Origin: an uncultured Oscillospiraceae bacterium
GTDB taxonomy: Bacteria; Bacillota; Clostridia; Oscillospirales; Oscillospiraceae
Direction of reading: 5' to 3'
Length of the DNA stretch: 64,000 nucleotides
NCBI GenBank assembly: GCA_944387845.1
Contig: CALXGH010000021.1
Span: 1 to 64,000 of the forward strand
Position 1 is the first letter of the stretch. The number at the start of each line of letters is the position of its first letter. Under the pieces are notes generated by a model, which had not been told where the DNA came from, did no database searches, and saw only the letters and a list, made by a program, of their open reading frames with translations. This document shows positions 48,367-56,729 of this stretch, piece after piece. The translations under genes and the position numbers were made by a program.

Positions 48367-49146
48367 ATGGAAAAGAGCATAAAAGTTATTATTGCTGATT
48401 CCAGCGACGATTACAGGACACTGCTGGCTGAGGCGCTTGCATCTGAAGGAGATATAGAAGTAATTAAGACTACGGGCGATGGGAACAGTGCCTTTGAGGC
48501 AGTTGTCAAAAGTAAGCCTGACGTACTTATAACTGACATCATTCTGTCTGGTATAGATGGGCTTGGACTTCTTGAGAAAATCTCTGGTTTAAATGGAAGC
48601 GATAAACCGGGTATAATAGTTTTATCAGGGTTCTCCAGTGAACATGTTCTGGCCGAGACCGTGAATTTAGGTGCGGCTTATTTCTTACAGAAACCTTGTG
48701 ATATTGTAGCGCTGGCTTCCAGGATCCGCAGCGTTGCTGGTGTATCCAAAACTACTTCTCCTCAGAGCGACAAAGTCTATAAATATGAACCAAGTCTTGA
48801 AAGCGTTGTTACTGAGATTATCCATGAAATTGGCATCCCCGCACACATTAAAGGTTATCAGTATTTGAGAGAAGCAATTATTCTCACCATCAATGACATG
48901 GAAATCATAAACGCTGTTACGAAAGCTCTGTATCCTGCGGTAGCCAAGAAATTCGGAACAACACCATCCAGAGTAGAAAGAGCTATTAGACACGCTATCG
49001 AAGTTGCGTGGGATCGTGGTGATGTTGAAGTACTTCAGAAATTCTTCGGTTATACTGTATCTAACATCAAAGGCAAGCCAACTAATTCAGAGTTTATCGC
49101 GATGATTGCCGATAGATTATCCTTACAGCGCAGAAATATCAGATAA
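48367..49146 (+). CDS. spo0A: Sporulation master regulator Spo0A
   Basis: Spo0A is a response regulator that, when phosphorylated, turns on entry into sporulation. The 259-residue chain has a receiver domain (residues 1-125) with phospho-acceptor Asp57 in [19 protein letters not shown] and FLQKPCD, and the characteristic Spo0A DNA-binding domain (about 145-259): [35 protein letters not shown] and a recognition end [12 protein letters not shown]. The usual acidic pair at the start of the receiver (ADD) is ADSSDD here: Asp11 is present but its neighbour is Ser12. Ribosome binding site CGGAGG. In many Clostridia spo0A lies next to recN-spoIVB; here it is 14 kb away and alone. Confidence 0.97.
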   Translation: MEKSIKVIIADSSDDYRTLLAEALASEGDIEVIKTTGDGNSAFEAVVKSKPDVLITDIILSGIDGLGLLEKISGLNGSDKPGIIVLSGFSSEHVLAETVNLGAAYFLQKPCDIVALASRIRSVAGVSKTTSPQSDKVYKYEPSLESVVTEIIHEIGIPAHIKGYQYLREAIILTINDMEIINAVTKALYPAVAKKFGTTPSRVERAIRHAIEVAWDRGDVEVLQKFFGYTVSNIKGKPTNSEFIAMIADRLSLQRRNIR

Positions 49147-49196
49147 ATTTAAAGTTTCGTATTTTGTTTTTCAAATTCCTTTTATAAAAAACAAGG

Positions 49197-49229
49197 CCGG
49201 ACTGCAATTGCAGTCCGGTTTTGTTTTTG
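49197..49229 (+). terminator. Intrinsic terminator of spo0A
   Basis: An 11-bp perfect palindrome CCGGACTGCAA/TTGCAGTCCGG (49197-49218) followed by TTTTGTTTTTG. Confidence 0.88.
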
Positions 49230-49335
49230 CATCTGCGGTGCTGTAATACCCTATAAGAAGGTATTCTGGGGATAAAATGGAGTGGGTATTGCTGTCTGGT
49301 GAAAATTTAAGAGTAAGCATACGGTTTAAAAAGAC

Positions 49336-49368
49336 AAAGACGTCCTTGGTTTAAGGACGTCTTTTTTT
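49336..49368 (+). terminator. Second intrinsic terminator
   Basis: A perfect 12-bp stem AAAGACGTCCTT (49336-49347) with AAGGACGTCTTT (49353-49364), loop GGTTT, T run. Confidence 0.9.
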
Positions 49369-49455
49369 ATGGTCTATATTTGGGACAGCCTTAATATTAT
49401 TAATCAGGACAAGACACAGGGCGTCTGTTACTAAAGTTTAATCAGGAGAAAATTC

Positions 49456-50367
49456 ATGGACAGGGATTATATGGTCGCAAGGTTTGACAGGGCTATAAAG
49501 CTTTTGCCTTACGGACTTAGAGAGAAAATAAGGAAGCTGGACAAAGAATCCAGAGCCTCTACTGAGGAGATAAGGCTCAGAACGGGCAAGGCCCCCACTG
49601 TCCTTATAGGAGGGCGCGAGCGGGAGTTTTCTGATGTACCTGTTACGAGAGCAGATCTGGATATGCTTATGGATATTGCTACACAAGTTTCTGGTCATGC
49701 GGTCCAGAGCAGTATGATAAACGGCTATATAACATCCACCGGAGGATTCAGAATAGGTATAGGTGGAAGCGTTTATATGAAAGACGGAGCTGTGGGAGGT
49801 TATAGGAATATCACCTCGGCGGCAGTTAGAATATCGCGGGAGCTTTTGGGTATAGGCAGTGGACTTGCCGGACAGCTTTTCGAAAATGGTATTTTCAGGT
49901 CTACCCTTATAGTATCACCACCGGGGTGTGGAAAGACCACTTTGCTCAGGGATCTTATAAGGATAATCTCCGACAGAGGAGTCCGGGTGTCTCTTGTGGA
50001 TGAGAGAGGGGAGATAGCCGCTGTGTTTGACGGGAAGCCTCAATTTGACGTTGGTACACACACAGATGTGCTTGAGGGGTGTCCTAAAGCACAGGGGATA
50101 ACGATGATGACAAGGGCTATGAACCCCCAGATTATAGCGGTGGACGAGATAACGGATATAAAAGACGTGGAAGCAATGATAAACGCCTCAAACTGCGGTA
50201 TAGGTTTTTTGGCCACTGCCCACGCGGAAAGGCTGGGAGATCTTAAATCAAGGCCTGTATACAGAAGCCTTCTTCATGCGGATATATTCAAAAATATCAT
50301 TTACATAAACAAATCGGAAGACAGAAGAACATACAAAATAGAAAGGACGGGGGCTGAAAATGATTAA
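49456..50367 (+). CDS. spoIIIAA: Stage III sporulation protein AA (ATPase)
   Basis: SpoIIIAA is a secretion-type ATPase that powers the SpoIIIA-SpoIIQ channel between mother cell and forespore. The 303-residue chain has an N-terminal domain with STEEIRLRTGKAPTV and an RecA-like ATPase: Walker A SPPGCGKTTLLRDLIR (about residues 154-169), VDERGEIAAVFDG, and Walker B IAVDEITD (about 229-236) followed by ATAHAER. Site CAGGAG precedes the ATG. It overlaps spoIIIAB by 8 bases and leads the eight-gene operon. Confidence 0.96.
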   Translation: MDRDYMVARFDRAIKLLPYGLREKIRKLDKESRASTEEIRLRTGKAPTVLIGGREREFSDVPVTRADLDMLMDIATQVSGHAVQSSMINGYITSTGGFRIGIGGSVYMKDGAVGGYRNITSAAVRISRELLGIGSGLAGQLFENGIFRSTLIVSPPGCGKTTLLRDLIRIISDRGVRVSLVDERGEIAAVFDGKPQFDVGTHTDVLEGCPKAQGITMMTRAMNPQIIAVDEITDIKDVEAMINASNCGIGFLATAHAERLGDLKSRPVYRSLLHADIFKNIIYINKSEDRRTYKIERTGAEND

Positions 50368-50875
50368 GTATATAGGCGCGGTGGTCATTATCGTATCCTG
50401 CGTATACAGCACCCTGAAAGCAGTAAAAAAGCTTAGAGACAGGGAAAAAAGCATGCAGAGCCTGTGTACGTCAATGGAGATCCTTAAAGACGAGATATCA
50501 AACCATCTGACGCCGATTCCGGAGGTTTTTGAGATGCTTGCGGAGAGATCTCAGTATCCTGCAAACAAACTTTATAAAAACGCACTTGAGGAAATGAAAA
50601 ATATCGGGAGCTGCTCTTTTTTCTCAATATGGAAAAAGGCGGTAGCGGAGACGGAAGAGCTTTTGCTTACAGAGCCTGAAAAACAGGTTCTCGGGGAGAT
50701 AGGTCTTACCTTGGGCAGATACGACGTGAAAAATCAGGAGGGTATGATAAACAGAGTCATATCCAGATTCGATTTTTACAGAAAGCGGGCCGAAGATGAC
50801 AGAAGGCAGAACACAAAGACACAGGCGTATCTTGGAATTATAAGCGGGGTGTTTGTAGTCATTGTTTTACTTTAG
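50360..50875 (+). CDS. spoIIIAB: Stage III sporulation protein AB
   Basis: SpoIIIAB is a GspF-like membrane protein of the feeding-tube complex. The 171-residue chain has an N-terminal membrane span (residues 3-18), a helical cytoplasmic-type middle with MEILKDEISNHLTPIPEVFEML (about 32-53; two pieces), LLTEPEKQVLGEIGLTLGRYD and a C-terminal span (about 153-171). It follows spoIIIAA with an 8-base overlap. Function is by family and position. Confidence 0.92.
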   Translation: MIKYIGAVVIIVSCVYSTLKAVKKLRDREKSMQSLCTSMEILKDEISNHLTPIPEVFEMLAERSQYPANKLYKNALEEMKNIGSCSFFSIWKKAVAETEELLLTEPEKQVLGEIGLTLGRYDVKNQEGMINRVISRFDFYRKRAEDDRRQNTKTQAYLGIISGVFVVIVLL

Positions 50876-50897
50876 ATTTGGAAATGGAGCGATTTAG

Positions 50898-51092
50898 GTG
50901 GATGTAGATCTCATATTCAAAATTGCGGCAGTTGGAATAATGGTAGCGGTTTTAAATCTTTTGCTGAGCCGCGCGGGCAGAGATGAACAGGCGCTGATGA
51001 CGACGATAGCCGGGCTTGTGGTGGTCCTTGTAGTAATCATAAGAGAGATAAGCGATTTATTTGATCTGATCAAGTCGCTCTTTGGTTTTTAG
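50898..51092 (+). CDS. spoIIIAC: Stage III sporulation protein AC
   Basis: A 64-residue membrane protein with two spans (residues 6-22 and 31-49) and the family sequence DLIFKIAAVGIMVAVLNLLL and GRDEQALMTTIAGLVVVLVV. It starts at GTG 50898, with GGAGCG upstream. It is part of the SpoIIIA channel. The short distance to the next gene (2 bases) and the paralogue SpoIIIAD that follows are typical. Confidence 0.92.
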   Translation: MDVDLIFKIAAVGIMVAVLNLLLSRAGRDEQALMTTIAGLVVVLVVIIREISDLFDLIKSLFGF

Positions 51093-51094
51093 CT

Positions 51095-51481
51095 ATGGAT
51101 ATTCTTCTGAAAATAGCAGCTGTAGGCGTGGCCGCCAGTGTTATGGCCATGGTATTAAAAAAGAACAGTCCGGAGATCGCCCTCCTTTTGACGGTGGCTA
51201 CAGCAAGCCTTATTATGTTTGCCGCTGTGGAAGTGATATCCGAAGTACTGGATTTTTTGCGGACGATACTGGAGTACACCAGCCTTTCGGAAGATATTTT
51301 CGGCATAGTTCTCAAAGCTGTAGCAATTGCCATTATAACGAAAATAGCTTCGGATGTTTGCAAAGACGCGGGGCAGTCGGCTTCCTCATCGGCAATAGAG
51401 CTTGTGGGATCAGCAACAGTGCTGTATATAGCGCTTCCGCTTTTTGAGACGATGATACAGATGATAAATTCTTTGGTATGA
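51095..51481 (+). CDS. spoIIIAD: Stage III sporulation protein AD
   Basis: A 128-residue membrane protein with four spans. Its N-terminal half (LLKIAAVGVAASVMAMVLKKN SPEIALLLTV region) is a relative of SpoIIIAC; the C-terminal half has VLKAVAIAIITKIASDVCKDAG, with the conserved basic and aspartate residues, and ALPLFETMIQMI at the end. It overlaps spoIIIAE by 4 bases. Confidence 0.93.
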   Translation: MDILLKIAAVGVAASVMAMVLKKNSPEIALLLTVATASLIMFAAVEVISEVLDFLRTILEYTSLSEDIFGIVLKAVAIAIITKIASDVCKDAGQSASSSAIELVGSATVLYIALPLFETMIQMINSLV

Positions 51482-52608
51482 GGAAACTTATGAAAAAATT
51501 AAAAGTACTATGGATTTTGATAATTATTATTTGTTTCTGTTCCATAACGGCCATGGCTGACGATGATGTCGCAAAGCAGCAGGCGGACGCTTTGGAGACA
51601 GAAAATATTGAAGAAGGTCTGACCGGAGACGCTCAGGAGATAATGGGAGATCAGAGCATAACGGATGGTGTGGACACAGAAAAGATAACGGAAAACCTCT
51701 ATGAAAAAGCAAAGGACAGCCTTACGGGTATAGTGAAGGAGTCGGTGGTAAACGCATCAGTCCTGGTATTCGCAGCAATGCTCTGTTCCATAGTGTCGAG
51801 CCTAATAAAAACTAACGGCCTCGGGGATGTGGATTACATTACCCTGGTAGGAGTAATCGCCGTAGCGGCTCTGTCCTTCGGAGGGGTCCAGTCCTTTGTG
51901 AACACGGCAAAGCAGGTTATGGACGAGATCGATACCTTTGCGAAAATGCTTCTGCCCGCTCTGACGGCGGCAGCGGCGGCAGGAGGTACTGCTGCCTCAG
52001 CCTCCGCCAAATACGCTATTGTAAGTATGTTTATGAGCCTTTTGATAACCATGATAAACAGCGTGATATTTCCGCTTATATATGCTTATATGGCAACATC
52101 TGTGGCGGCAGTAGCCTTCGGCGGGGACAGCCTTGCCGGAGCCTCGGAGCTTATAAAATGGGCAGCTAAGAATATACTGACCGTAACTGTTCTCATATTT
52201 ACAGTTTACATAACAGTCAGTGGAGTGGTGTCGGGTACCGCTGACGCAGCGACGACCAAGCTTGCCAAAACGGTACTGGCAACAGCGCTACCTGTGGTGG
52301 GCAGCATTATATCCGACGCCGCCGGAACGGTGCTGTCCGGCGCTCAGGTGCTAAAAAATTCTATTGGAGTTTTTGGCCTTTTCGCTGTGCTTGCAATATG
52401 CCTTGTGCCATTTTTAAAGCTTGGTATAAATTATCTGATCTATAAGGCGGCGGCTATGCTGGCAGCCACGGTGGCTGATAAGAACATATCCAAGGCCATA
52501 AGCTCCGTAAGCACGGCTATCGGAATCGTCTTGGGAGCGGTAGGCACATGCGCCATAATGCTGTTTTTTAGCATAATCTCAGTTATAAAGGCGGTGGGCG
52601 TGCTTTGA
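51478..52608 (+). CDS. spoIIIAE: Stage III sporulation protein AE
   Basis: The largest membrane protein of the complex, 376 residues. It has a cleavable-type signal segment (residues 8-27, ending ITAMAD), an acidic extracytoplasmic loop rich in Asp/Glu (about 27-75), then about seven spans, with TFAKMLLPALTAAAAAGGTAAS, FIAYMATS-like IYAYMATSVAAVAFGG, SGTADAATTKLAKTVLATALPVVGSIISDA (pieces) and FLKLGINYLIYKAAAM. An alternative start ATG at 51490 has AGGA closer to it. Function by family. Confidence 0.93.
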   Translation: MRKLMKKLKVLWILIIIICFCSITAMADDDVAKQQADALETENIEEGLTGDAQEIMGDQSITDGVDTEKITENLYEKAKDSLTGIVKESVVNASVLVFAAMLCSIVSSLIKTNGLGDVDYITLVGVIAVAALSFGGVQSFVNTAKQVMDEIDTFAKMLLPALTAAAAAGGTAASASAKYAIVSMFMSLLITMINSVIFPLIYAYMATSVAAVAFGGDSLAGASELIKWAAKNILTVTVLIFTVYITVSGVVSGTADAATTKLAKTVLATALPVVGSIISDAAGTVLSGAQVLKNSIGVFGLFAVLAICLVPFLKLGINYLIYKAAAMLAATVADKNISKAISSVSTAIGIVLGAVGTCAIMLFFSIISVIKAVGVL

Positions 52609-53102
52609 CGGAGTTTTTACATGACTGGATAATGCACCTGGCTGCTGCGGCAATAATTTCCGCCTGTGCCATGGCTATAACCCCGGAGGGAAGGACAAAA
52701 ACCGCGGTAAAAGTAGTGTGTGGCGTGATATCCATGATGGCTCTCATATCGCCCATTAACAAGATAGAGCTGGCGGCAGTCAGTGTAATCTTTGAAGAGT
52801 ACAGGGTACAGGCCATGGCTGTCTCAGAAGATTTGTCCGGAGTCAATGAGAAAATCTCCAAAGATATCATAGAATCGGAGACAGCCTCATATATATCGGA
52901 AGAAGGAAAAAATATAGGAGCGGATATACAGAGTGTCAGCGTATCTGCCATGAAGAAGGAAGATGGATACTACTACCCCCATGACGTGGAAATAAAGGGG
53001 GATATATCAGAGAGCGACAGGGATAAGCTTTTACAGTACATTAATGATGAACTTGGGATCAGCAGTGAAAATGTAATATGGAGTAGTACAGATGAAGAAT
53101 GA
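52605..53102 (+). CDS. spoIIIAF: Stage III sporulation protein AF
   Basis: A 165-residue protein with two N-terminal spans (residues 9-26 and 35-53; the sequence LAAAAIISACAMAITPEGR lies in the first) and an extracytoplasmic or cytoplasmic soluble C-terminal domain with VEIKGDISESDRDKLLQYI. The start TTG at 52605 overlaps the spoIIIAE stop (TTGA). It overlaps spoIIIAG by 11 bases. Family assignment rests on position and the span pattern; sequence of this gene is the most variable in the operon. Confidence 0.9.
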   Translation: MTEFLHDWIMHLAAAAIISACAMAITPEGRTKTAVKVVCGVISMMALISPINKIELAAVSVIFEEYRVQAMAVSEDLSGVNEKISKDIIESETASYISEEGKNIGADIQSVSVSAMKKEDGYYYPHDVEIKGDISESDRDKLLQYINDELGISSENVIWSSTDEE

Positions 53103-53595
53103 AGTGATAAACAACGCTCTTGCGAAAATGGGGAAAAACAAGTACATTATTGCAGCCCTGGCGGTGGGGATAATCCTTATGCTGATACCAGGAGGAAAGA
53201 GCGACAACGAAAAGACCCAGCACCAGAGTCAGACAGCGCCGGAGTTTTCTCTTGAGGAAGAAGAGGAAAAACTTGAAAAGCTGCTGGGCGAGATAGACGG
53301 GGTGGGGCAGGTAAAAGTTATGCTCTCCCTTAAATCCAGCACCGAGCAGGTATTAGCCTCTGACGAGGATATAAGCGAGAACGCGGATATTAAGACTGAG
53401 ACAGTCATAATATCCAACGGAAGCGGTACCCAGGCGGGCATAGCTCTAAAGTACATATATCCTGAGTATCAGGGCGCGGCAGTAGTGGCTCAGGGAGCGG
53501 ATAAATCATCAGTGAGACTTGCCATAGTCGAAGCTGTATCGTCAGTAACCGGACTTAGTTCCGATGAAATATCAGTTGCAAAAATGAAAGGTTAA
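53092..53595 (+). CDS. spoIIIAG: Stage III sporulation protein AG (ring-forming)
   Basis: SpoIIIAG forms a large oligomeric ring in the intermembrane space. The 167-residue protein has one N-terminal span (residues 17-32), a linker rich in Glu/Lys (about 40-65) and the ring-building motif domain with GEIDGVGQVKVMLSLKSS (about 66-83), TVIISNGSGTQAGIALKYIYPEY and GAAVVAQGADKSSVRLAIVEAVSSVTG (pieces). It starts inside spoIIIAF. Interaction with SpoIIIAH and SpoIIQ is known for the family. Confidence 0.94.
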   Translation: MKNEVINNALAKMGKNKYIIAALAVGIILMLIPGGKSDNEKTQHQSQTAPEFSLEEEEEKLEKLLGEIDGVGQVKVMLSLKSSTEQVLASDEDISENADIKTETVIISNGSGTQAGIALKYIYPEYQGAAVVAQGADKSSVRLAIVEAVSSVTGLSSDEISVAKMKG

Positions 53596-53609
53596 AACAG
53601 GAGGACATA

Positions 53610-54125
53610 ATGAACAAAGTAAAAAGAAATGCAGTTATTTTAATTGCCATGCTGTTTGTATGCACAGCGATCTATTTGAACTGGTCTTACGGCCAAAATG
53701 AAACAAGCGATGTACTGGGAAGCGACGTGTCAAATACCGAGACAGAACAGACAGACAGCGAAAATGTCAGCGCAGACGAATATTTTGCATCTGTCAGACT
53801 TAATAGACAGCAGGCAAGATCTGAGGCGTCCCAGACACTTGAGACCGTTTCCACAACAGAAGGTGTACCACAGGAGACACTGGACGCGGCAGCCAGCCAG
53901 ATGCTGAAGATTTCCGAGTGGACAGTAAAAGAAGCTGAAATTGAGAGCATGATTGTCGCTAAGGGCTTTACAGACTGTGTAGTGTTTATGACAGATGAGA
54001 AGGTTACTGTAACAGTTGCAAAACCTGAAGGGGGACTTACAACAGAAGGTGCAGCCCAGATCAGAGACATAATAACAAGTGAGACTGACTATACAGTGGA
54101 CTCACTTACAATAATTGAAGTATAA
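53610..54125 (+). CDS. spoIIIAH: Stage III sporulation protein AH
   Basis: SpoIIIAH is the mother-cell protein that binds forespore SpoIIQ across the septum. The 171-residue protein has one N-terminal span (residues 6-23), a disordered Thr/Ser/Asp/Glu-rich stretch, and the ring-building domain with SVRLNRQQARSEASQTLE, AASQMLKISEWTVKEAEIESMIVAKGFTDCVVFM (pieces) and VAKPEGGLTTEGAAQIRDII. AGGAGG precedes the ATG. It is the last gene of the operon; a terminator follows. Confidence 0.94.
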   Translation: MNKVKRNAVILIAMLFVCTAIYLNWSYGQNETSDVLGSDVSNTETEQTDSENVSADEYFASVRLNRQQARSEASQTLETVSTTEGVPQETLDAAASQMLKISEWTVKEAEIESMIVAKGFTDCVVFMTDEKVTVTVAKPEGGLTTEGAAQIRDIITSETDYTVDSLTIIEV

Positions 54126-54130
54126 AAAAT

Positions 54131-54170
54131 AAATATCCAAATTCGTTTTACCGCGAATTTGGATATTTTC
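54131..54170 (+). terminator. Intrinsic terminator of the spoIIIA operon
   Basis: A 15-bp stem AAATATCCAAATTCG (54131-54145) with CGAATTTGGATATTT (54154-54168), loop of 8, then TTCC. Confidence 0.85.
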
Positions 54171-54270
54171 CTGTTTGGACGTATCTTTTATCTTTATTTT
54201 TTGCACTAGATGTGGTACACTAATAAAAACCAAAAACAAATAAAAATTCACGTGATTTGAGGCAGAAATT

Positions 54271-54648
54271 ATGAATGAAAATAAAGAATATATAACTTTA
54301 TCAGAGGGAAATGGCAATGTTAATATCTCCCATGATGTTTTGGCCACAGTCGCTGCCGAGGCGGCTCTTGAGATTGAGGGAGTTGCCAGCATAGCAGGTG
54401 TCAGCACTGTCAAAGAAATCGCAAGATTTTTCAGTGGTAAAAAAGGTGGCGCTCACTGCATAAATGTTGAGGTTGCTGAGGACAACAGCCTTTGCGTTGA
54501 CATTACGATACTTCTCAATATTGGCTGCGAGATCGGCACTACCGCTCAGAAGGTACAGAGCGCTGTAGCTGAGGCTATTGAGGCCACCACAGGACTTAAA
54601 GTTTCCACGGTAAATGTTCGTATAAGCGGACTTGCCCTTGACAGGTAA
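54271..54648 (+). CDS. Asp23/Gls24 family protein (YqhY-like)
   Basis: A 125-residue member of the alkaline-shock protein family: ISHDVLATVAAEAALEIEGVASIAG (about residues 16-40), CVDITILLNIGCEIGTTAQKVQSAV and TGLKVSTVNVRISGLALD at the end. In Firmicutes the copy at this locus, before nusB, is known as YqhY and has been tied to fatty acid synthesis (acetyl-CoA carboxylase) in Bacillus. That link is from the family, not from this sequence. A second family member is at 16926. GGCAGAAATT precedes the ATG; the site is weak. Confidence 0.88.
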   Translation: MNENKEYITLSEGNGNVNISHDVLATVAAEAALEIEGVASIAGVSTVKEIARFFSGKKGGAHCINVEVAEDNSLCVDITILLNIGCEIGTTAQKVQSAVAEAIEATTGLKVSTVNVRISGLALDR

Positions 54649-54735
54649 TCTGGAAGCTGCCATGGCGCCAGGCAAGATTGGCGCGGATAGATGTGGGCTT
54701 CAGGGATATTTTAATGTGAAAAGGAAGAAATACTT

Positions 54736-55191
54736 ATGACAAGGTCAGAAGCTCGTGAGCTTGCGGTGAGAATAAGTTTTGGCATTTTTGCAAACGGCAG
54801 AGACGCGGAAGAAGTATTAAATGAATTTTTTGATAAAGAATATTATGACACTTTTTCCGGTGAGGACGCACTTTTTGAGATGTATCCTGAGAAAAAACAG
54901 ATGGAATATATCAGGAAAGTTGTAACGGGTGTCAGCCAGCACAGTGCGGAACTGGATAATTACGCGGGAAAATATTCCAGCGGCTGGGAATTTCACAGGA
55001 TTTCAAGAACGGCCCTTGCCATAATGAAAGTGGCTATGTATGAGATAATGTACATGACTGATATTCCTGACAAGGTTTCCATAAACGAAGCTGTGGAGTT
55101 AGCAAAGAAATATGACGAGCCGGAGACGGTACCTTACATTAACGGGGTTTTGGCATCGTTTTTCCGGGAAGAAGTCAGTGCAATACGATAG
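54736..55191 (+). CDS. nusB: Transcription antitermination protein NusB
   Basis: NusB binds boxA RNA with ribosomal protein S10 and supports rRNA antitermination. The all-helical 151-residue protein has TRSEARELAVRISFGIFANG (about residues 2-21), FHRISRTALAIMKVAMYEI (about 94-112) and KVSINEAVELAKKYDEPETV, PYINGVLASFF. It has the site AAAGGAAG before the ATG. It starts the nusB-xseA-xseB-ispA-(OLE)-oapA-dxs-tlyA-nadK-argR-recN gene order. Confidence 0.95.
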   Translation: MTRSEARELAVRISFGIFANGRDAEEVLNEFFDKEYYDTFSGEDALFEMYPEKKQMEYIRKVVTGVSQHSAELDNYAGKYSSGWEFHRISRTALAIMKVAMYEIMYMTDIPDKVSINEAVELAKKYDEPETVPYINGVLASFFREEVSAIR

Positions 55192-55272
55192 AGTTAAAAC
55201 TGAATTTTGAAAAGCGGCAGCCGGCGGCAGAAATATTTTCTTTCGCGGGCTGCTTTTGTAAAGGTGAAACCA

Positions 55273-56466
55273 GTGAACGAGAACAAGATATACAACGTAT
55301 CGGAACTAAATGAATATGTAAAATCCCTACTGGACGGAGATAATATTTTAGGCTCGGTTTATGTGCGAGGCGAGATATCAAACTATAAACTCTATCCGTC
55401 AGGGCACCACTATTTTACAATCAAAGACGCCACAGGCGCTCTCAGGTGCGTAATGTTTCGTGGAAATGCCACGTCTTTGAAATTCCGGCCTGAAAATGGC
55501 ATGAAGGTAATCGCCTTCGGTCGGGTAACGGTTTTTGTGCGGGATGGAGCATACCAGCTCTACGTATCCAGCCTTGCGCCCGAAGGTGTGGGGGATCTGT
55601 ATGTTGCATTTGAGCAGCTTAAGGAAAAGCTCCTTAAAGAGGGCCTGTTTGACCAGAAACACAAAAAGCCCATACCAAGATTCCCGCAAAGAATAGCGGT
55701 CATCACATCATCAGCAGGCGCTGCAGTGAGGGATATAATAAGAGTTCTCAGGGCAAGATATCCTGTCGCAAAGGTAATAATACTGCCTGTAAGAGTCCAG
55801 GGCGTGGAAGCGCCGCCGGAAATCGTTGGGGCCATTAAATATGCAAATAAGTATGAAATTGCCGATGTTATCATAACTGGCCGTGGAGGCGGCTCCATCG
55901 AGGACCTTTGGGCGTTTAATGATGAACGTGTTGCCAGGGCCATATATGACTCGGAAATACCGGTTATCTCGGCTGTAGGCCATGAGCCTGATGTAACGAT
56001 AGCAGATTTTGTGGCGGATTTAAGGGCGGCAACCCCATCTAATGGAGCGGAGCTCTGTGTTCCCGATATGCAGGAATTGAGGGAAAGCCTTGTGCAGATG
56101 GAGATAAGATCGTATCGGGCTGTAACAGGTGAGATAAACTATTATAAAAAGCGTCTTGAGGATATGGCGTCGAGACGCGTTATGAGGGAACCTGGCAGTT
56201 ATATAGACGATAAGAAAATGCTGCTCGATCACCTCCAGGAAAGACTTATGTCCTCGACGGACAGGAAAATAACAAAAAGTAAGAACTTTTACATAGCGCT
56301 TGCGTCAAAACTTGATGCCATGAGCCCACTGAAAGTCCTGGCGAGAGGATTTTCAATCGCAGAGACAGAGTCAGGGAATGTGGTAAAATCAGTTTCTGAT
56401 GTGAAAAGCGGAGATAAAATCGCGGTCAAAGTGGCAGACGGCAGAATAGACTGTACTGTGGACTGA
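55273..56466 (+). CDS. xseA: Exodeoxyribonuclease VII large subunit
   Basis: XseA degrades single-stranded DNA with XseB. The 397-residue chain has an N-terminal OB fold (YVRGEISNYKLYPSGHHYFTIKD, about residues 27-49), the catalytic region with AVITSSAGAAVRDIIRVLRARYP (about 150-172), GRGGGSIEDLWAFNDE (about 203-218) and SAVGHEPDVTIADFVADLRAATPSNGAE, and a coiled C-terminal part ending LARGFSIAETESGNVV. The GTG at 55273 is taken as the start (AAAGGTG upstream); a longer in-frame TTG at 55207 would add residues that the family lacks. Confidence 0.95.
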   Translation: MNENKIYNVSELNEYVKSLLDGDNILGSVYVRGEISNYKLYPSGHHYFTIKDATGALRCVMFRGNATSLKFRPENGMKVIAFGRVTVFVRDGAYQLYVSSLAPEGVGDLYVAFEQLKEKLLKEGLFDQKHKKPIPRFPQRIAVITSSAGAAVRDIIRVLRARYPVAKVIILPVRVQGVEAPPEIVGAIKYANKYEIADVIITGRGGGSIEDLWAFNDERVARAIYDSEIPVISAVGHEPDVTIADFVADLRAATPSNGAELCVPDMQELRESLVQMEIRSYRAVTGEINYYKKRLEDMASRRVMREPGSYIDDKKMLLDHLQERLMSSTDRKITKSKNFYIALASKLDAMSPLKVLARGFSIAETESGNVVKSVSDVKSGDKIAVKVADGRIDCTVD

Positions 56467-56488
56467 CCGGGAAAGGTTGGAAAATATA

Positions 56489-56725
56489 ATGGCAGCTAAG
56501 AAAAAGACGTTTGAAGAGGCCATAACAAGGCTTGACGAGATTGTAAAGGCACTTGAAAAAGGAGACGCTCCTCTTGAGGAATCCCTAGATCTGTTTGGAG
56601 AGGGCACAGAGCTCATAAAATATTGCGGCAAGATTCTGGACGATGCGGAGCAGAAAGTTGTAAAGCTCAGAAAAGGCCCTGACGGTCAGCCAGTAGAGGA
56701 GAGCTTTGAGGGCTTGGAAGGCTGA
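56489..56725 (+). CDS. xseB: Exodeoxyribonuclease VII small subunit
   Basis: The 78-residue partner of XseA, a helical hairpin. Family sequence: FEEAITRLDEIVKALEKGDAPLEESLDLF with EGTELIKYCGKILDDAEQKV (split across residues 7-58). The ATG at 56489 is chosen because GGAAA lies 6-10 bases before it; an upstream TTG is less likely. It overlaps the ispA reading frame region slightly, and ispA starts 5 bases after its stop. Confidence 0.94.
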   Translation: MAAKKKTFEEAITRLDEIVKALEKGDAPLEESLDLFGEGTELIKYCGKILDDAEQKVVKLRKGPDGQPVEESFEGLEG

Positions 56726-56729
56726 GAAT

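Larger units (their letters stand above)
49147..49455 (+). other. Gap between spo0A and spoIIIAA holding two terminators
   Basis: Two intrinsic terminators are present (49197-49229 and 49336-49368), with about 105 bases between them and a small 6-bp hairpin (49245-49250 with 49260-49265). A small terminated transcript between them is possible but I see no clear promoter. Otherwise nothing is seen; the expected sigma-E promoter of spoIIIAA could not be placed. Confidence 0.5.

Noticed and set aside
49370-49400. Sigma-E promoter of spoIIIAA
   Set aside because: ATATT near 49376 could be a -35, but no acceptable -10 lies at 14-15 bases.
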